Shown piece after piece: positions 1-5,823 of a stretch of DNA of 5,823 nucleotides. Position 1 is the stretch's first letter. The number at the start of each line of letters is the position of its first letter. The notes beneath the pieces were generated by a model. The model did not search any database. It had not been told where the DNA came from and was given only the letters and a program-made list of their open reading frames with translations. Source of the stretch: Bifidobacterium sp. UBA6881 (GTDB taxonomy: Bacteria > Actinomycetota > Actinomycetes > Actinomycetales > Bifidobacteriaceae); NCBI GenBank assembly GCA_002451435.1, contig DKCF01000004.1:1-5823 (forward strand), written 5' to 3'. The translations under genes were made by a program, and so were the position numbers.

Positions 1-2
1 AC

Positions 3-830
3 TGGGTGCAACGGATGTATGCCAGCACCACGGCCGACACGGCATGGCCCGTGTCGGTGGAAGGACCGACCATGCTGCGCCGCGAATTGCCGGATACCGT
101 GAAACTGCGCATTGACGGCAACGCCAAGGCCGATCTGAACGACCTCACCGTCACCACCGGCACTGGAGAGACGATCGCATTGGGCGATGTCCACTACCAA
201 GGCAACCGGCTCGATCTCCCTCTGGACATCCACGCGGATGCATACAGCATCGACACCACCGTCGTGTATTACTCGGGACGTTGGGGCATGCAGCTCGTCA
301 CTGGCGACATCGATGGCAAAAACCACAATGTCGTCTCCCTTGGCCGCGGCCATGAGGTACGGGTCATGCGCGATGGCACCGGTTACGCGCTCGCGGGGAC
401 CGAAGTCTCCATGAACGAAGTGCGGCCAGGCACCACATGGCGAGTGCGCATCGAAATCGCGGACCGCGGACGTTCCATGAAACTCTACATCGACGGAAAT
501 CTCATCGCGGACGGCAAGGAAGCGGAAACCGAGCCGCGCCGCACGGTCACCGTATCCCGGGACAGCGCCGCGGGCATCACCTATCTGCGTGTGGTCAACG
601 CGACGGCGGATCCCGTGGAAGTGGATGCGCGGGCGCTCCTGGACGGCTTGAACATCGAAGCGGAGTCGGCGGCACGCGCGACGGCGACGGTGTTGTCCGG
701 CGACGATCCGTATGCGGGCGGCAACGGCAAGGCCTCGCCGACCGTTCCGATCGAGACCACGGTCGATATGGGCGATGGCGTCTATGACGCGCCATCCTGG
801 TCGTTCTCGACGATCGCCTTCCACGGCTGA
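3..830 (+). CDS. C-terminal part of a GH51-type alpha-L-arabinofuranosidase (5' end outside the window)
   Basis: The reading frame is open from the left edge (first full codon at 3) to a TGA at 828-830, giving 275 visible residues. The first residues, WVQRMYASTTADTAWPVSVEG, resemble the stretch following the catalytic barrel of large GH51 enzymes, where a '(Y)VQ.(L/M)F/YS...GD..LPV' pattern is usual. About residues 75-170 look like an inserted LamG/concanavalin-like beta-sandwich, with a typical 'MKLYIDGNLIADG' strand pair. The last ~90 residues ('TYLRVVNATADPVEV', 'ATATVLSGDDPYAGG', 'PTVPIETTVDMG', 'PSWSFSTIAFHG') match the closing C-terminal beta-sandwich of GH51 proteins. The catalytic glutamates would lie upstream and cannot be checked. 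GH51 enzymes release terminal arabinofuranose from arabinan, arabinoxylan or related glycans. No C-terminal sortase motif or membrane anchor is present; any signal peptide is outside the window. It lies 36 bp before a sugar symporter gene, which supports a carbohydrate role. Another glycosidase family with the same C-terminal fold is possible. Confidence 0.62.
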   Translation, partial: WVQRMYASTTADTAWPVSVEGPTMLRRELPDTVKLRIDGNAKADLNDLTVTTGTGETIALGDVHYQGNRLDLPLDIHADAYSIDTTVVYYSGRWGMQLVTGDIDGKNHNVVSLGRGHEVRVMRDGTGYALAGTEVSMNEVRPGTTWRVRIEIADRGRSMKLYIDGNLIADGKEAETEPRRTVTVSRDSAAGITYLRVVNATADPVEVDARALLDGLNIEAESAARATATVLSGDDPYAGGNGKASPTVPIETTVDMGDGVYDAPSWSFSTIAFHG

Positions 831-866
831 AACCAATCTCAAACCACGGAATCGAGCGCAGGATCA

Positions 867-2393
867 ATGCGAGTTTCTTGGGAACGTTCCCGTAAAGTGA
901 CCATTCGTTCAGCCATCGGCTACGGCATGGGGGATTTCTATGGCGGTGGCCAAGGCGTACTGGTTTCCACCTACCTTGCGTTGTTCTGGACTCGATTCTG
1001 TGGGATGACCATCGGCTCCGCGCAGTCCGTTCTCGGCTTGAGCACCATCATCAGCGCGTTTGCGGCGTTGTTCTTCGGCGTGCTGGACGACAACCTGTAC
1101 CGATTCCGGCTGGCGCGGGAAGTCGGCCGTCGGCATTTGCTGATGCTGATGATTCCGCCATTGTTGCTTTTCGGCCTGTTGCTGTGGATTCCTGGGCTCC
1201 CATTCGCCGTATATCTGGGCGTTTACGTGCTGTGGGTCGTGCTCGTCCAGATGTTCCAGACGTCGTACAACCCTTTGCCGGGTGAAATGGCGCAGGATTT
1301 CGGGGAACGCACGTTGCTGTCTACGGTGCGCATGTTCATCTCATCCGCGTCCGGAACGTTGGTGCCGCTGATCGGCGGCATCGTACTTGCACTCATGGGC
1401 GAGGAGCGTCCAATGGGATATATGGTGGTCGCTTTCGCGTTCACCATCGGCTTTGCCTTGGCCGCCGGAATAAGCTGCTTTGCCACATGGGAGCTCACAC
1501 CATGTCAAGCCGGATTCGGACAATGGGAAAACGGCGTCATCAAACCGTCCCGCATCGGATTCCAAGGATGGAAACGTCGTCTGCGCAAAGTCGTGCGTGA
1601 ATATGCGAGCACGGTGCGTATCGCGGTTTTCCGTCAGCATCTTGCGATATATCTGCTGGTGCTCACGTCCACCGATATTTTCAGCCAGACCTTCGTGTTC
1701 TTCATCCTGTACAACTGGAACCGTTCGGCGGCATTCGCTTCGATACTGCTGAGCTGCGGCGTGATTTCCCTGCCGCTGATGCCGGTGTTCGGCTGGATGA
1801 TGACACGAATCGGGCCGCGGCGCATGTACGCAATCGGGTTTTCGGCCGGATTGATCGGTGTGGTCTGGCTTCTGGCCGCATGGCTGCTGGAAGGGCGCAT
1901 CCCGTCACCGGCGTGGATGGTATTCGCGTTCGCGGGCATACTGTGGTTCCTGACGGCCAAGGCGTTGTATGGATATCTGCCATGGACGGTTTTCCCGTAT
2001 GTGGCCGATGTGGATCAGATCGTGACCCGACGTTCGCGCGCGGCCACATTCTCCGGCATGCAGTTCTTCGCACGCCAGCTGTTCTCCGGCGTCATCATGA
2101 TGCTGGTCGGCGTCGTGCTGTCGGCCACGGGCTTCGACTCGACCAAATCCGCACAGCCGTGGTCCGCGCAGGTCGGCATCGCGGCGGTGCTGCTCGGCTT
2201 CACCGCAGTGGTGCTGATCATCTGCTGGATCATCGATTCCCGTCTCGCCATCGACAAACATACCGACGGCATCATTCTGCGGGAAATCACCCGATTGCAG
2301 AACGGCGGCAGCAAAGCGGACGTCGACGCCGACACCAAGGCGGTGGTCGAACGACTTACCGGACTCAAGTACGAGGATTGCTGGAAAGCATAG
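867..2393 (+). CDS. MFS sugar symporter of the glycoside-pentoside-hexuronide (GPH) type
   Basis: This 508-residue integral membrane protein has about twelve hydrophobic segments, six on each side of a hydrophilic central loop (about 208-256). It probably imports a mono- or oligosaccharide with a cation. Family marks are the N-terminal GYGMGDFYGGGQG (18-30), the loop after helix 2 with LDD and a basic GRR (73-89), and YNPLPGEMAQDFGERT (134-149), which matches the 'Y..L..EM..D..ER' signature of GPH carriers. The last ~50 residues (457-508) form a charged cytosolic tail ending in LTGLKYEDCW, as in many GPH proteins. The ATG at 867 has only a weak AGGA (860-863) three bases upstream; a GTG at 897 would remove ten residues and keep all family motifs. 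The gene follows the arabinofuranosidase-like gene closely, so the substrate is plausibly an arabinose-containing sugar, but the sequence does not fix it. A palindromic operator-like site (880-891) lies between the two candidate starts. Confidence 0.85.
   Translation: MRVSWERSRKVTIRSAIGYGMGDFYGGGQGVLVSTYLALFWTRFCGMTIGSAQSVLGLSTIISAFAALFFGVLDDNLYRFRLAREVGRRHLLMLMIPPLLLFGLLLWIPGLPFAVYLGVYVLWVVLVQMFQTSYNPLPGEMAQDFGERTLLSTVRMFISSASGTLVPLIGGIVLALMGEERPMGYMVVAFAFTIGFALAAGISCFATWELTPCQAGFGQWENGVIKPSRIGFQGWKRRLRKVVREYASTVRIAVFRQHLAIYLLVLTSTDIFSQTFVFFILYNWNRSAAFASILLSCGVISLPLMPVFGWMMTRIGPRRMYAIGFSAGLIGVVWLLAAWLLEGRIPSPAWMVFAFAGILWFLTAKALYGYLPWTVFPYVADVDQIVTRRSRAATFSGMQFFARQLFSGVIMMLVGVVLSATGFDSTKSAQPWSAQVGIAAVLLGFTAVVLIICWIIDSRLAIDKHTDGIILREITRLQNGGSKADVDADTKAVVERLTGLKYEDCWKA
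880..891. promoter_or_regulatory. Operator-like perfect palindrome, LacI-family style
   Basis: GGGAACGTTCCC is a perfect 12-bp inverted repeat with a central CG, the usual layout of LacI-family operators. It lies 50-61 bp after the arabinofuranosidase-like stop codon and inside the first codons of the symporter gene if translation starts at 867, or just upstream if it starts at GTG 897. Sugar genes in bifidobacteria are commonly controlled by LacI-type repressors, so repression of the symporter in the absence of substrate is a reasonable inference. No convincing -35/-10 pair is seen next to it, and no regulator gene is in the window. A chance palindrome within coding sequence (Trp-Glu-Arg-Ser-Arg codons) remains possible. 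Confidence 0.5.
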
Positions 2394-2442
2394 CGATATG
2401 CCATTGTGCGGCTTGCTCACACCCGGCGCTAATCTGGAAACC

Positions 2443-3399
2443 ATGAGCAAGCATCACCGCAACCGCAATTGGGCTCCCGCCCCGCAATCCCTTCCCGAAA
2501 ACGCGCACGTCATCGACAACCACACCCATGTGGCGTCCGTCGTGCCGTTCTCTCGGGCGATGAGCCGCGAAGCCGTGGAAAAAGGCCAGGACGAGGTGCC
2601 CGTCTACAGCGTCGACGAATTGCTGCGCCAGGCGCAGTCGGTCGGCGTGGAAGGCGTGATCGACTGCGGATGCGAACTGCCGAATCTCATGACCGCGATC
2701 GACATGGCCCGCGAACATCCGGGAACCGTGCACGCCGCGATTGCCATTCATCCCAATGAAGCCGTGCTGCACGGGCACCGCGGCGTGCCCGGCCCCGACG
2801 GCCTTCCTGTCACATACAAGCCATGGCATGACACCAGCTTCGAAGACGCGCTGGCCGAAGTGCATCGCCTGGCCGTCACCTATCCGAAGCAGGTGGTGGC
2901 GATCGGCGAAACCGGCATGGACCTGTTCCGTACCGGCGAAGGCGCCAAGGAATTGCAGCGCGAGGCGTTCCGCGCGCATATCGCGCTCGCCAAGGAACTG
3001 AACCTGCCCATGCAGATCCACGACCGCGATTCGCACAGGGAAGTCATCGAGACCCTGTTGGCGGATGGCGCTCCGGAACGCACCGTGTTCCACAGTTACT
3101 CCGGGGACGCCGAAATGGGGGAGATCGCACGCGAGAACGGCTGGTATCTGAGCCTTTCCGGCACGTCCAGCTACAAAGGCAACGGCGGCATCCGCGAATC
3201 CGCGAAGCTGGTCGGCATGAGCCACGTCATGGTGGAGACGGACGCGCCCTATCTCTGCCCGATGCCATACCGCGGCCGCACCAATGCGCCGTACATGATC
3301 CCATACACGTTGCAGGCGTTGGCGGATTATCTCGACGAGCCATTGGCGAAAATCGCCGAAGCAACGCGTCAAACCACGCATGAGGTGTATGGAATCTGA
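2443..3399 (+). CDS. tatD: TatD-family metal-dependent hydrolase (putative deoxyribonuclease)
   Basis: This 318-residue protein belongs to the TatD branch of the amidohydrolase superfamily, cytosolic TIM-barrel enzymes that hold two divalent metals. Characterised members show 3'-5' exonuclease activity on DNA or RNA. The metal-ligand motifs appear in the right order: IDNHTH with H27 and H29, GETGMD with E156, IHDRDSH with H193, FHSYSG with H217, and VETDAPYL with D267. Length is somewhat above the usual ~260 residues, owing to an N-terminal extension of about 20 residues and a loop near 105-130 (HRGVPGPDGLPVTYKPWHD). I chose the ATG at 2443, preceded by a GGA at 2436-2438 at proper spacing. 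The frame opens at an ATG at 2398, but that would add 15 residues (PLCGLLTPGANLETM) without family resemblance. The gap to the symporter is 49 bp with no visible terminator, so read-through is possible. The family call is firm; the actual substrate is not determined. Confidence 0.92.
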   Translation: MSKHHRNRNWAPAPQSLPENAHVIDNHTHVASVVPFSRAMSREAVEKGQDEVPVYSVDELLRQAQSVGVEGVIDCGCELPNLMTAIDMAREHPGTVHAAIAIHPNEAVLHGHRGVPGPDGLPVTYKPWHDTSFEDALAEVHRLAVTYPKQVVAIGETGMDLFRTGEGAKELQREAFRAHIALAKELNLPMQIHDRDSHREVIETLLADGAPERTVFHSYSGDAEMGEIARENGWYLSLSGTSSYKGNGGIRESAKLVGMSHVMVETDAPYLCPMPYRGRTNAPYMIPYTLQALADYLDEPLAKIAEATRQTTHEVYGI

Positions 3400-3468
3400 G
3401 AAAACAAGCGAAAAACAAGAAAAATTAGAGTGAAGACAATCTAAACAGATTACTTCAGACGCGAAAAA
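3400..3468. other. A-rich intergenic segment with helically phased A-tracts (possible curved DNA)
   Basis: Directly after the tatD stop the base composition shifts abruptly to A-rich on the + strand. Runs of A lie at 3401-3404, 3411-3415, 3420-3424, 3443-3445 and 3464-3468. Their centres are separated by about 10, 9, 22 and 22 bp, close to one or two turns of the DNA helix, the arrangement that produces intrinsic bending. The first part is also an imperfect direct repeat (GAAAACAAGC at 3400, GAAAAACAAGA at 3410). The segment ends about 25 bp upstream of the kup -35 box, where curved or AT-rich DNA often aids RNA polymerase or binds nucleoid proteins. The phasing is seen; the function is inferred. 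Confidence 0.4.
3431..3457. repeat. Imperfect 27-bp inverted repeat between tatD and kup
   Basis: TGAAG (3431-3435) pairs with CTTCA (3453-3457), and inside it AATCT (3438-3442) pairs with AGATT (3447-3451), around an AAAC loop. The two stems are separated by a small bulge (AC on one side, A on the other). No T-run follows on the + strand, so it is not a standard intrinsic terminator for tatD. It lies 37-63 bp upstream of the kup -35 box and could be an operator for an unknown regulator, or a weak transcript-end hairpin stabilising the tatD mRNA. On the - strand a T-rich stretch follows it, but no convincing - strand gene would use it. Confidence 0.4.
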
Positions 3469-3493
3469 GGAACGCCGAAAACTGTGTGAAGAT

Positions 3494-3522
3494 TTGACAA
3501 CTCTTTGCAAGGCTCCTAACGT
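3494..3522 (+). promoter_or_regulatory. Putative sigma70-type promoter of kup
   Basis: A perfect -35 hexamer TTGACA (3494-3499) is followed after 17 bp by TAACGT (3517-3522), which fits the relaxed actinobacterial -10 pattern TANNNT but is poor against TATAAT. Transcription would start near 3529, giving a leader of about 50 nt before the kup start. The A-rich DNA upstream supports a promoter here. The -10 box is the weak part of the call. Confidence 0.55.
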
Positions 3523-3546
3523 GCCGGATTGCGTTTATTTTGGGGA

Positions 3547-3564
3547 GCGGGTTGGAAGGCCCGC
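3547..3564 (+). promoter_or_regulatory. Small hairpin in the kup leader
   Basis: GCGGG (3547-3551) pairs with CCCGC (3560-3564), and a T-G wobble (3552/3559) can extend the stem, leaving a 6-nt loop. The hairpin ends five bases before the Shine-Dalgarno sequence at 3570. It could modulate ribosome access or mRNA stability. It is far too small to be the c-di-AMP (ydaO-type) riboswitch that precedes some potassium transporter genes, and I see no motif of that class in the intergenic region. Confidence 0.35.
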
Positions 3565-3569
3565 CGCTT

Positions 3570-3576
3570 GGAGGAA
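3570..3576 (+). promoter_or_regulatory. Strong ribosome binding site fixing the kup start
   Basis: GGAGGAA (3570-3576) lies five bases upstream of the ATG at 3582 and is a near-ideal Shine-Dalgarno sequence. It decides for this ATG over the in-frame TTG at 3540, which would add 14 residues read through the leader hairpin and the binding site itself. Confidence 0.85.
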
Positions 3577-3581
3577 GCGTT

Positions 3582-5759
3582 ATGGCGAACGAGCCGAACG
3601 AAGAAAAGCCGCTGCTTCATGCGGCTACATACACGCAGGCGCCGAAGGTCTCGCATAAGGTCCTGACCAAGGAAGAGCGTCAAGAGCTCATCAAGCAGCA
3701 TGAGGAAAAGCAGCAGGAAGCCGTCAAGCTCGATGAGGTGGCCAGCAAGGGCCGTCTGGGACGCTGGTGGAGCCGGGTGCAGTCCGGTCCGAACAAGATC
3801 ACGCCGGCCATGGCGATCGTCGCGCTGGGCGTTGTGTACGGCGACATCGGCACTTCGCCGCTGTACACCATGCAGACCTTCCTCAACGGCCAGGGCGGCT
3901 TGGCCAATACCGACCGCGAGGCTGTACTGGGCATTCTGTCGCTGGTGTTCTGGTCGATCACGCTGATCACCACCGTCAAATACGTGTTCATCGCCATGCG
4001 CATCGACAACAAGGGCGAAGGCGGCATCTTCGCTCTGTACTCGCTGATTCGCAAATACGGCGCGTGGCTGGCGATTCCCGCCATGCTCGGCGGCGCCGCG
4101 TTCCTCGCCGATTCCGTGCTGACCCCGGCCGTGTCGATCAGTTCGGCAGTGGAAGGTCTGGAAACGCTGCCGGCGTTCGAAAAACTGTTCACGGAAAACA
4201 AGGAACTCACGCTGATGATCACCATCGTGATCATCGTGTGCCTGTTCGCCGTGCAGTCGCGCGGCACCGAACGCATCGGCAAGGTGTTCGGCTCCGTGGT
4301 CATGGTGTGGTTCTCGTTCCTCGCCGTGGTCGGATTGGTGAACCTGAGCGGCGATTGGAGCGTGCTTGAGGCGCTCAATCCGGTGTACGGCGTCAAGTTC
4401 CTGTTCAGCAGCCATAACGTCGCCGGACTGACGGTGATGGGCACGGTGTTCCTGTCCACCACCGGAGCCGAGGCCCTGTACTCCGACATGGGCCACGTCG
4501 GTCGCGGCAACATCTACTTCACCTGGCCGTTCATCAAGGTCGCTCTGGTGTTCTGCTACTTCGGCCAGGGCGCGTGGATGCTCAACCATTGGGATGATTC
4601 GGCATACCGCCGCATGCACGGTCTGAACCCGTTCTTCGAGATGATGACTCCGAGCGTGCGCTACGTGGCCGTTCTGCTGTCGGTCGCGGCCGGCGTCATC
4701 GCCTCGCAGGCGTTGATCACCGGCGCGTTCACGATGGTTTCGGAGGCGACCCACCTGAACTGGATGCCGCACCTGCAGGTGCGTTATCCGGCGCGTACTC
4801 GTGGTCAGCTGTACATTCCCGTGGTCAACGCGGTGCTGTGCGTCTCCACGCTGTTGGTGCTGGCGTTGTTCCGCGATTCTGAGCATATCTCCGCCGCATA
4901 TGGTCTGGCGTTGACCATCACGATGATCACCACCACCATTCTGCTCGCCGTCTATATCTGGCATGACGGCAAGCGTGTGGGCGCCATCGCATTCACCGTG
5001 CTGTTCCTGGCCATCCAGTTCATGTTCTTCTTCGCGTCGCTCGCCAAGTTCCTGCGCGGCGGCTGGTTCACCATGCTGCTGACGTTCGCGATTCTGCTTG
5101 TCATGTACACGTGGAATGAGGGCACGAATCTGGAGCGCGCGCAGCGGCGCCACATGCAGCCCGCCGACTGCCTGCCGATTCTGCAGAAGCTCCACGACGA
5201 CAATTCGATTCCGTACTTCGCCGACAACATCGTGTATCTGACGTCCGATCCGGAGATGAAGCGAGTCGACACGGATATCTTCTTCTCGATTTTCGCCGAC
5301 CATCCGAAGCGTGCGCGCGCATGGTGGGCCGTCTCCGTGGAGACCGCCGACGAGCCGTTCACGCGTGAGTATTCGGTCGAGAACTTCGGCACGGATTTCC
5401 TGTTTCGCGTGCGCATCCGCCTGGGCTTCAAGGTCTCCCAGTCGATTCCGGCGTACATCCACCAGATCATGAACGATCTGTCGAAGTCGGGTGATTTGCC
5501 CAAGCAGACCACACGTTATCCGAAGCTCGACGCCGATCCGAACATCGGGCCAATTCGCTACGTGCTGATCCATAAGGCACTGATGCCGGAGTCGAAGGTC
5601 TCCCAGCGGGGCGCGCTGTCGTTGCAGGTCAAGTACGCGATTCGCCATCTGGCCGGATCCCCCGTCAAGTGGTTCGGTCTTGCCCCGTACAACCCGCTGA
5701 TCGAGATCCAGCCGCTGTTCTTGGCCACGCAGCGTCCGCCGCGTCTGAAGCGCGTGTGA
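3582..5759 (+). CDS. kup: Kup/HAK/KT-family potassium uptake permease
   Basis: This 725-residue membrane protein takes up K+, in characterised relatives by proton symport. The family signature ALGVVYGDIGTSPLYT is at 81-96, with the K+-site aspartate (D88) in the first helix. A second hallmark, MRIDNKGEGGIFAL, follows with the acidic E146. About twelve hydrophobic segments span roughly 73-510. A cytosolic C-terminal domain of about 215 residues follows, containing 'KRARAWWAVSVETADEPFTREYSV', a pattern I recognise from Kup proteins of lactobacilli and lactococci. Lactococcal KupA and KupB are known to be inhibited by c-di-AMP; whether this protein binds it is not visible. Unlike E. coli Kup (about 620 residues), it carries a hydrophilic N-terminal extension of about 70 residues rich in Glu, Lys and Gln (28-56 may form a coiled coil). 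It has its own probable promoter and leader upstream and a hairpin 20 bp downstream, so it is likely monocistronic. Confidence 0.95.
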   Translation: MANEPNEEKPLLHAATYTQAPKVSHKVLTKEERQELIKQHEEKQQEAVKLDEVASKGRLGRWWSRVQSGPNKITPAMAIVALGVVYGDIGTSPLYTMQTFLNGQGGLANTDREAVLGILSLVFWSITLITTVKYVFIAMRIDNKGEGGIFALYSLIRKYGAWLAIPAMLGGAAFLADSVLTPAVSISSAVEGLETLPAFEKLFTENKELTLMITIVIIVCLFAVQSRGTERIGKVFGSVVMVWFSFLAVVGLVNLSGDWSVLEALNPVYGVKFLFSSHNVAGLTVMGTVFLSTTGAEALYSDMGHVGRGNIYFTWPFIKVALVFCYFGQGAWMLNHWDDSAYRRMHGLNPFFEMMTPSVRYVAVLLSVAAGVIASQALITGAFTMVSEATHLNWMPHLQVRYPARTRGQLYIPVVNAVLCVSTLLVLALFRDSEHISAAYGLALTITMITTTILLAVYIWHDGKRVGAIAFTVLFLAIQFMFFFASLAKFLRGGWFTMLLTFAILLVMYTWNEGTNLERAQRRHMQPADCLPILQKLHDDNSIPYFADNIVYLTSDPEMKRVDTDIFFSIFADHPKRARAWWAVSVETADEPFTREYSVENFGTDFLFRVRIRLGFKVSQSIPAYIHQIMNDLSKSGDLPKQTTRYPKLDADPNIGPIRYVLIHKALMPESKVSQRGALSLQVKYAIRHLAGSPVKWFGLAPYNPLIEIQPLFLATQRPPRLKRV

Positions 5760-5778
5760 CATGGCGTGATGTTCCGTT

Positions 5779-5814
5779 GGTGATGCCCGTCCGTTCTTGC
5801 GGACGGGCATCACC
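5779..5814 (+). terminator. Hairpin terminator after kup
   Basis: GGTGATGCCCGTCCG (5779-5793) and CGGACGGGCATCACC (5800-5814) form a perfect 15-bp GC-rich stem with a 6-nt TTCTTG loop, starting 20 bp after the kup stop. Only a poor T-run follows (GTATCT), so it departs from the classical stem-plus-U-tract form, but strong stems with weak U-tracts are common in high-GC actinobacteria. It may also serve a gene entering from the right on the other strand, which the window does not show. Confidence 0.8.
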
Positions 5815-5823
5815 GTATCTGGC

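Noticed and set aside
2404..2433. Possible tatD promoter (TTGTGC, 18 bp, GCTAAT)
   Set aside because: Both hexamers match poorly and the -10 box would leave only a few bases of leader before ATG 2443. I could not support it beyond chance.
2398..2442. Upstream ATG at 2398 as the tatD start
   Set aside because: The extra 15 residues do not resemble TatD proteins, and the stop codon of the symporter is only 5 bases upstream. The ATG at 2443 has a better placed GGA.
1905..2450. Overlapping open frames of 180-190 codons on both strands within the 3' half of the symporter gene
   Set aside because: These are out-of-frame readings of the symporter, with basic, low-complexity translations and no ribosome binding site. 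The symporter frame explains the region fully.
2365..3510. A 381-codon open frame on the - strand across tatD
   Set aside because: It is a shadow of tatD: the composition is rich in His, Arg, Ala and Val, no family motif is seen, and the + strand frame carries all TatD metal-ligand motifs in order.
3540..3581. In-frame TTG at 3540 as the kup start
   Set aside because: It has no ribosome binding site, and the added residues would be read through the leader hairpin and the strong GGAGGAA that serves ATG 3582.
3516..5813. A 765-codon open frame on the - strand lying across all of kup
   Set aside because: It mirrors kup in a GC-rich, codon-biased gene. The translation is low-complexity, rich in His, Arg, Gln, Asp and Gly, with no recognisable domain or membrane segment, and it begins beyond the terminator hairpin. 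The + strand frame has clear Kup signatures and a strong ribosome binding site.

Overview
This is a GC-rich bacterial window whose genes all lie on the + strand. Gene content and protein style suggest a gut-associated actinobacterium, most likely Bifidobacterium. The grounds are strong G/C preference at third codon positions, an arabinofuranosidase-like enzyme beside a GPH-type sugar symporter, and a Kup potassium transporter with a long cytosolic tail like that of lactic-acid bacteria and bifidobacteria. The assignment rests on recognition of protein style, not on a search.

Layout: (1) up to 830, the 3' end of a gene that looks like the C-terminus of a GH51-type alpha-L-arabinofuranosidase with an inserted LamG-like beta-sandwich. 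(2) 867-2393, a 12-helix sugar symporter of the glycoside-pentoside-hexuronide (GPH) type. A perfect 12-bp palindrome with a central CG (880-891), resembling a LacI-family operator, sits at its 5' end. (3) 2443-3399, a TatD-family metal-dependent hydrolase. (4) 3400-3581, an A-rich intergenic region with helically phased A-tracts, an imperfect inverted repeat, a sigma70-type promoter with a perfect TTGACA, a small leader hairpin and a strong ribosome binding site. (5) 3582-5759, a Kup potassium uptake permease. (6) 5779-5814, a 15-bp perfect stem that ends the unit.

Functionally, the first two genes look like a small saccharide-use locus: the enzyme releases arabinose or a related pentose from a glycan and the symporter imports the sugar or a short oligosaccharide. 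The operator-like palindrome fits substrate-induced control by a LacI-type repressor, which is not in the window. TatD and Kup are housekeeping: nucleic-acid processing or quality control, and potassium homeostasis. No mobile element, RNA gene, CRISPR array or defence system is visible. I do not see a convincing undescribed system; the most notable points are the regulatory structures at 880-891 and 3400-3581.
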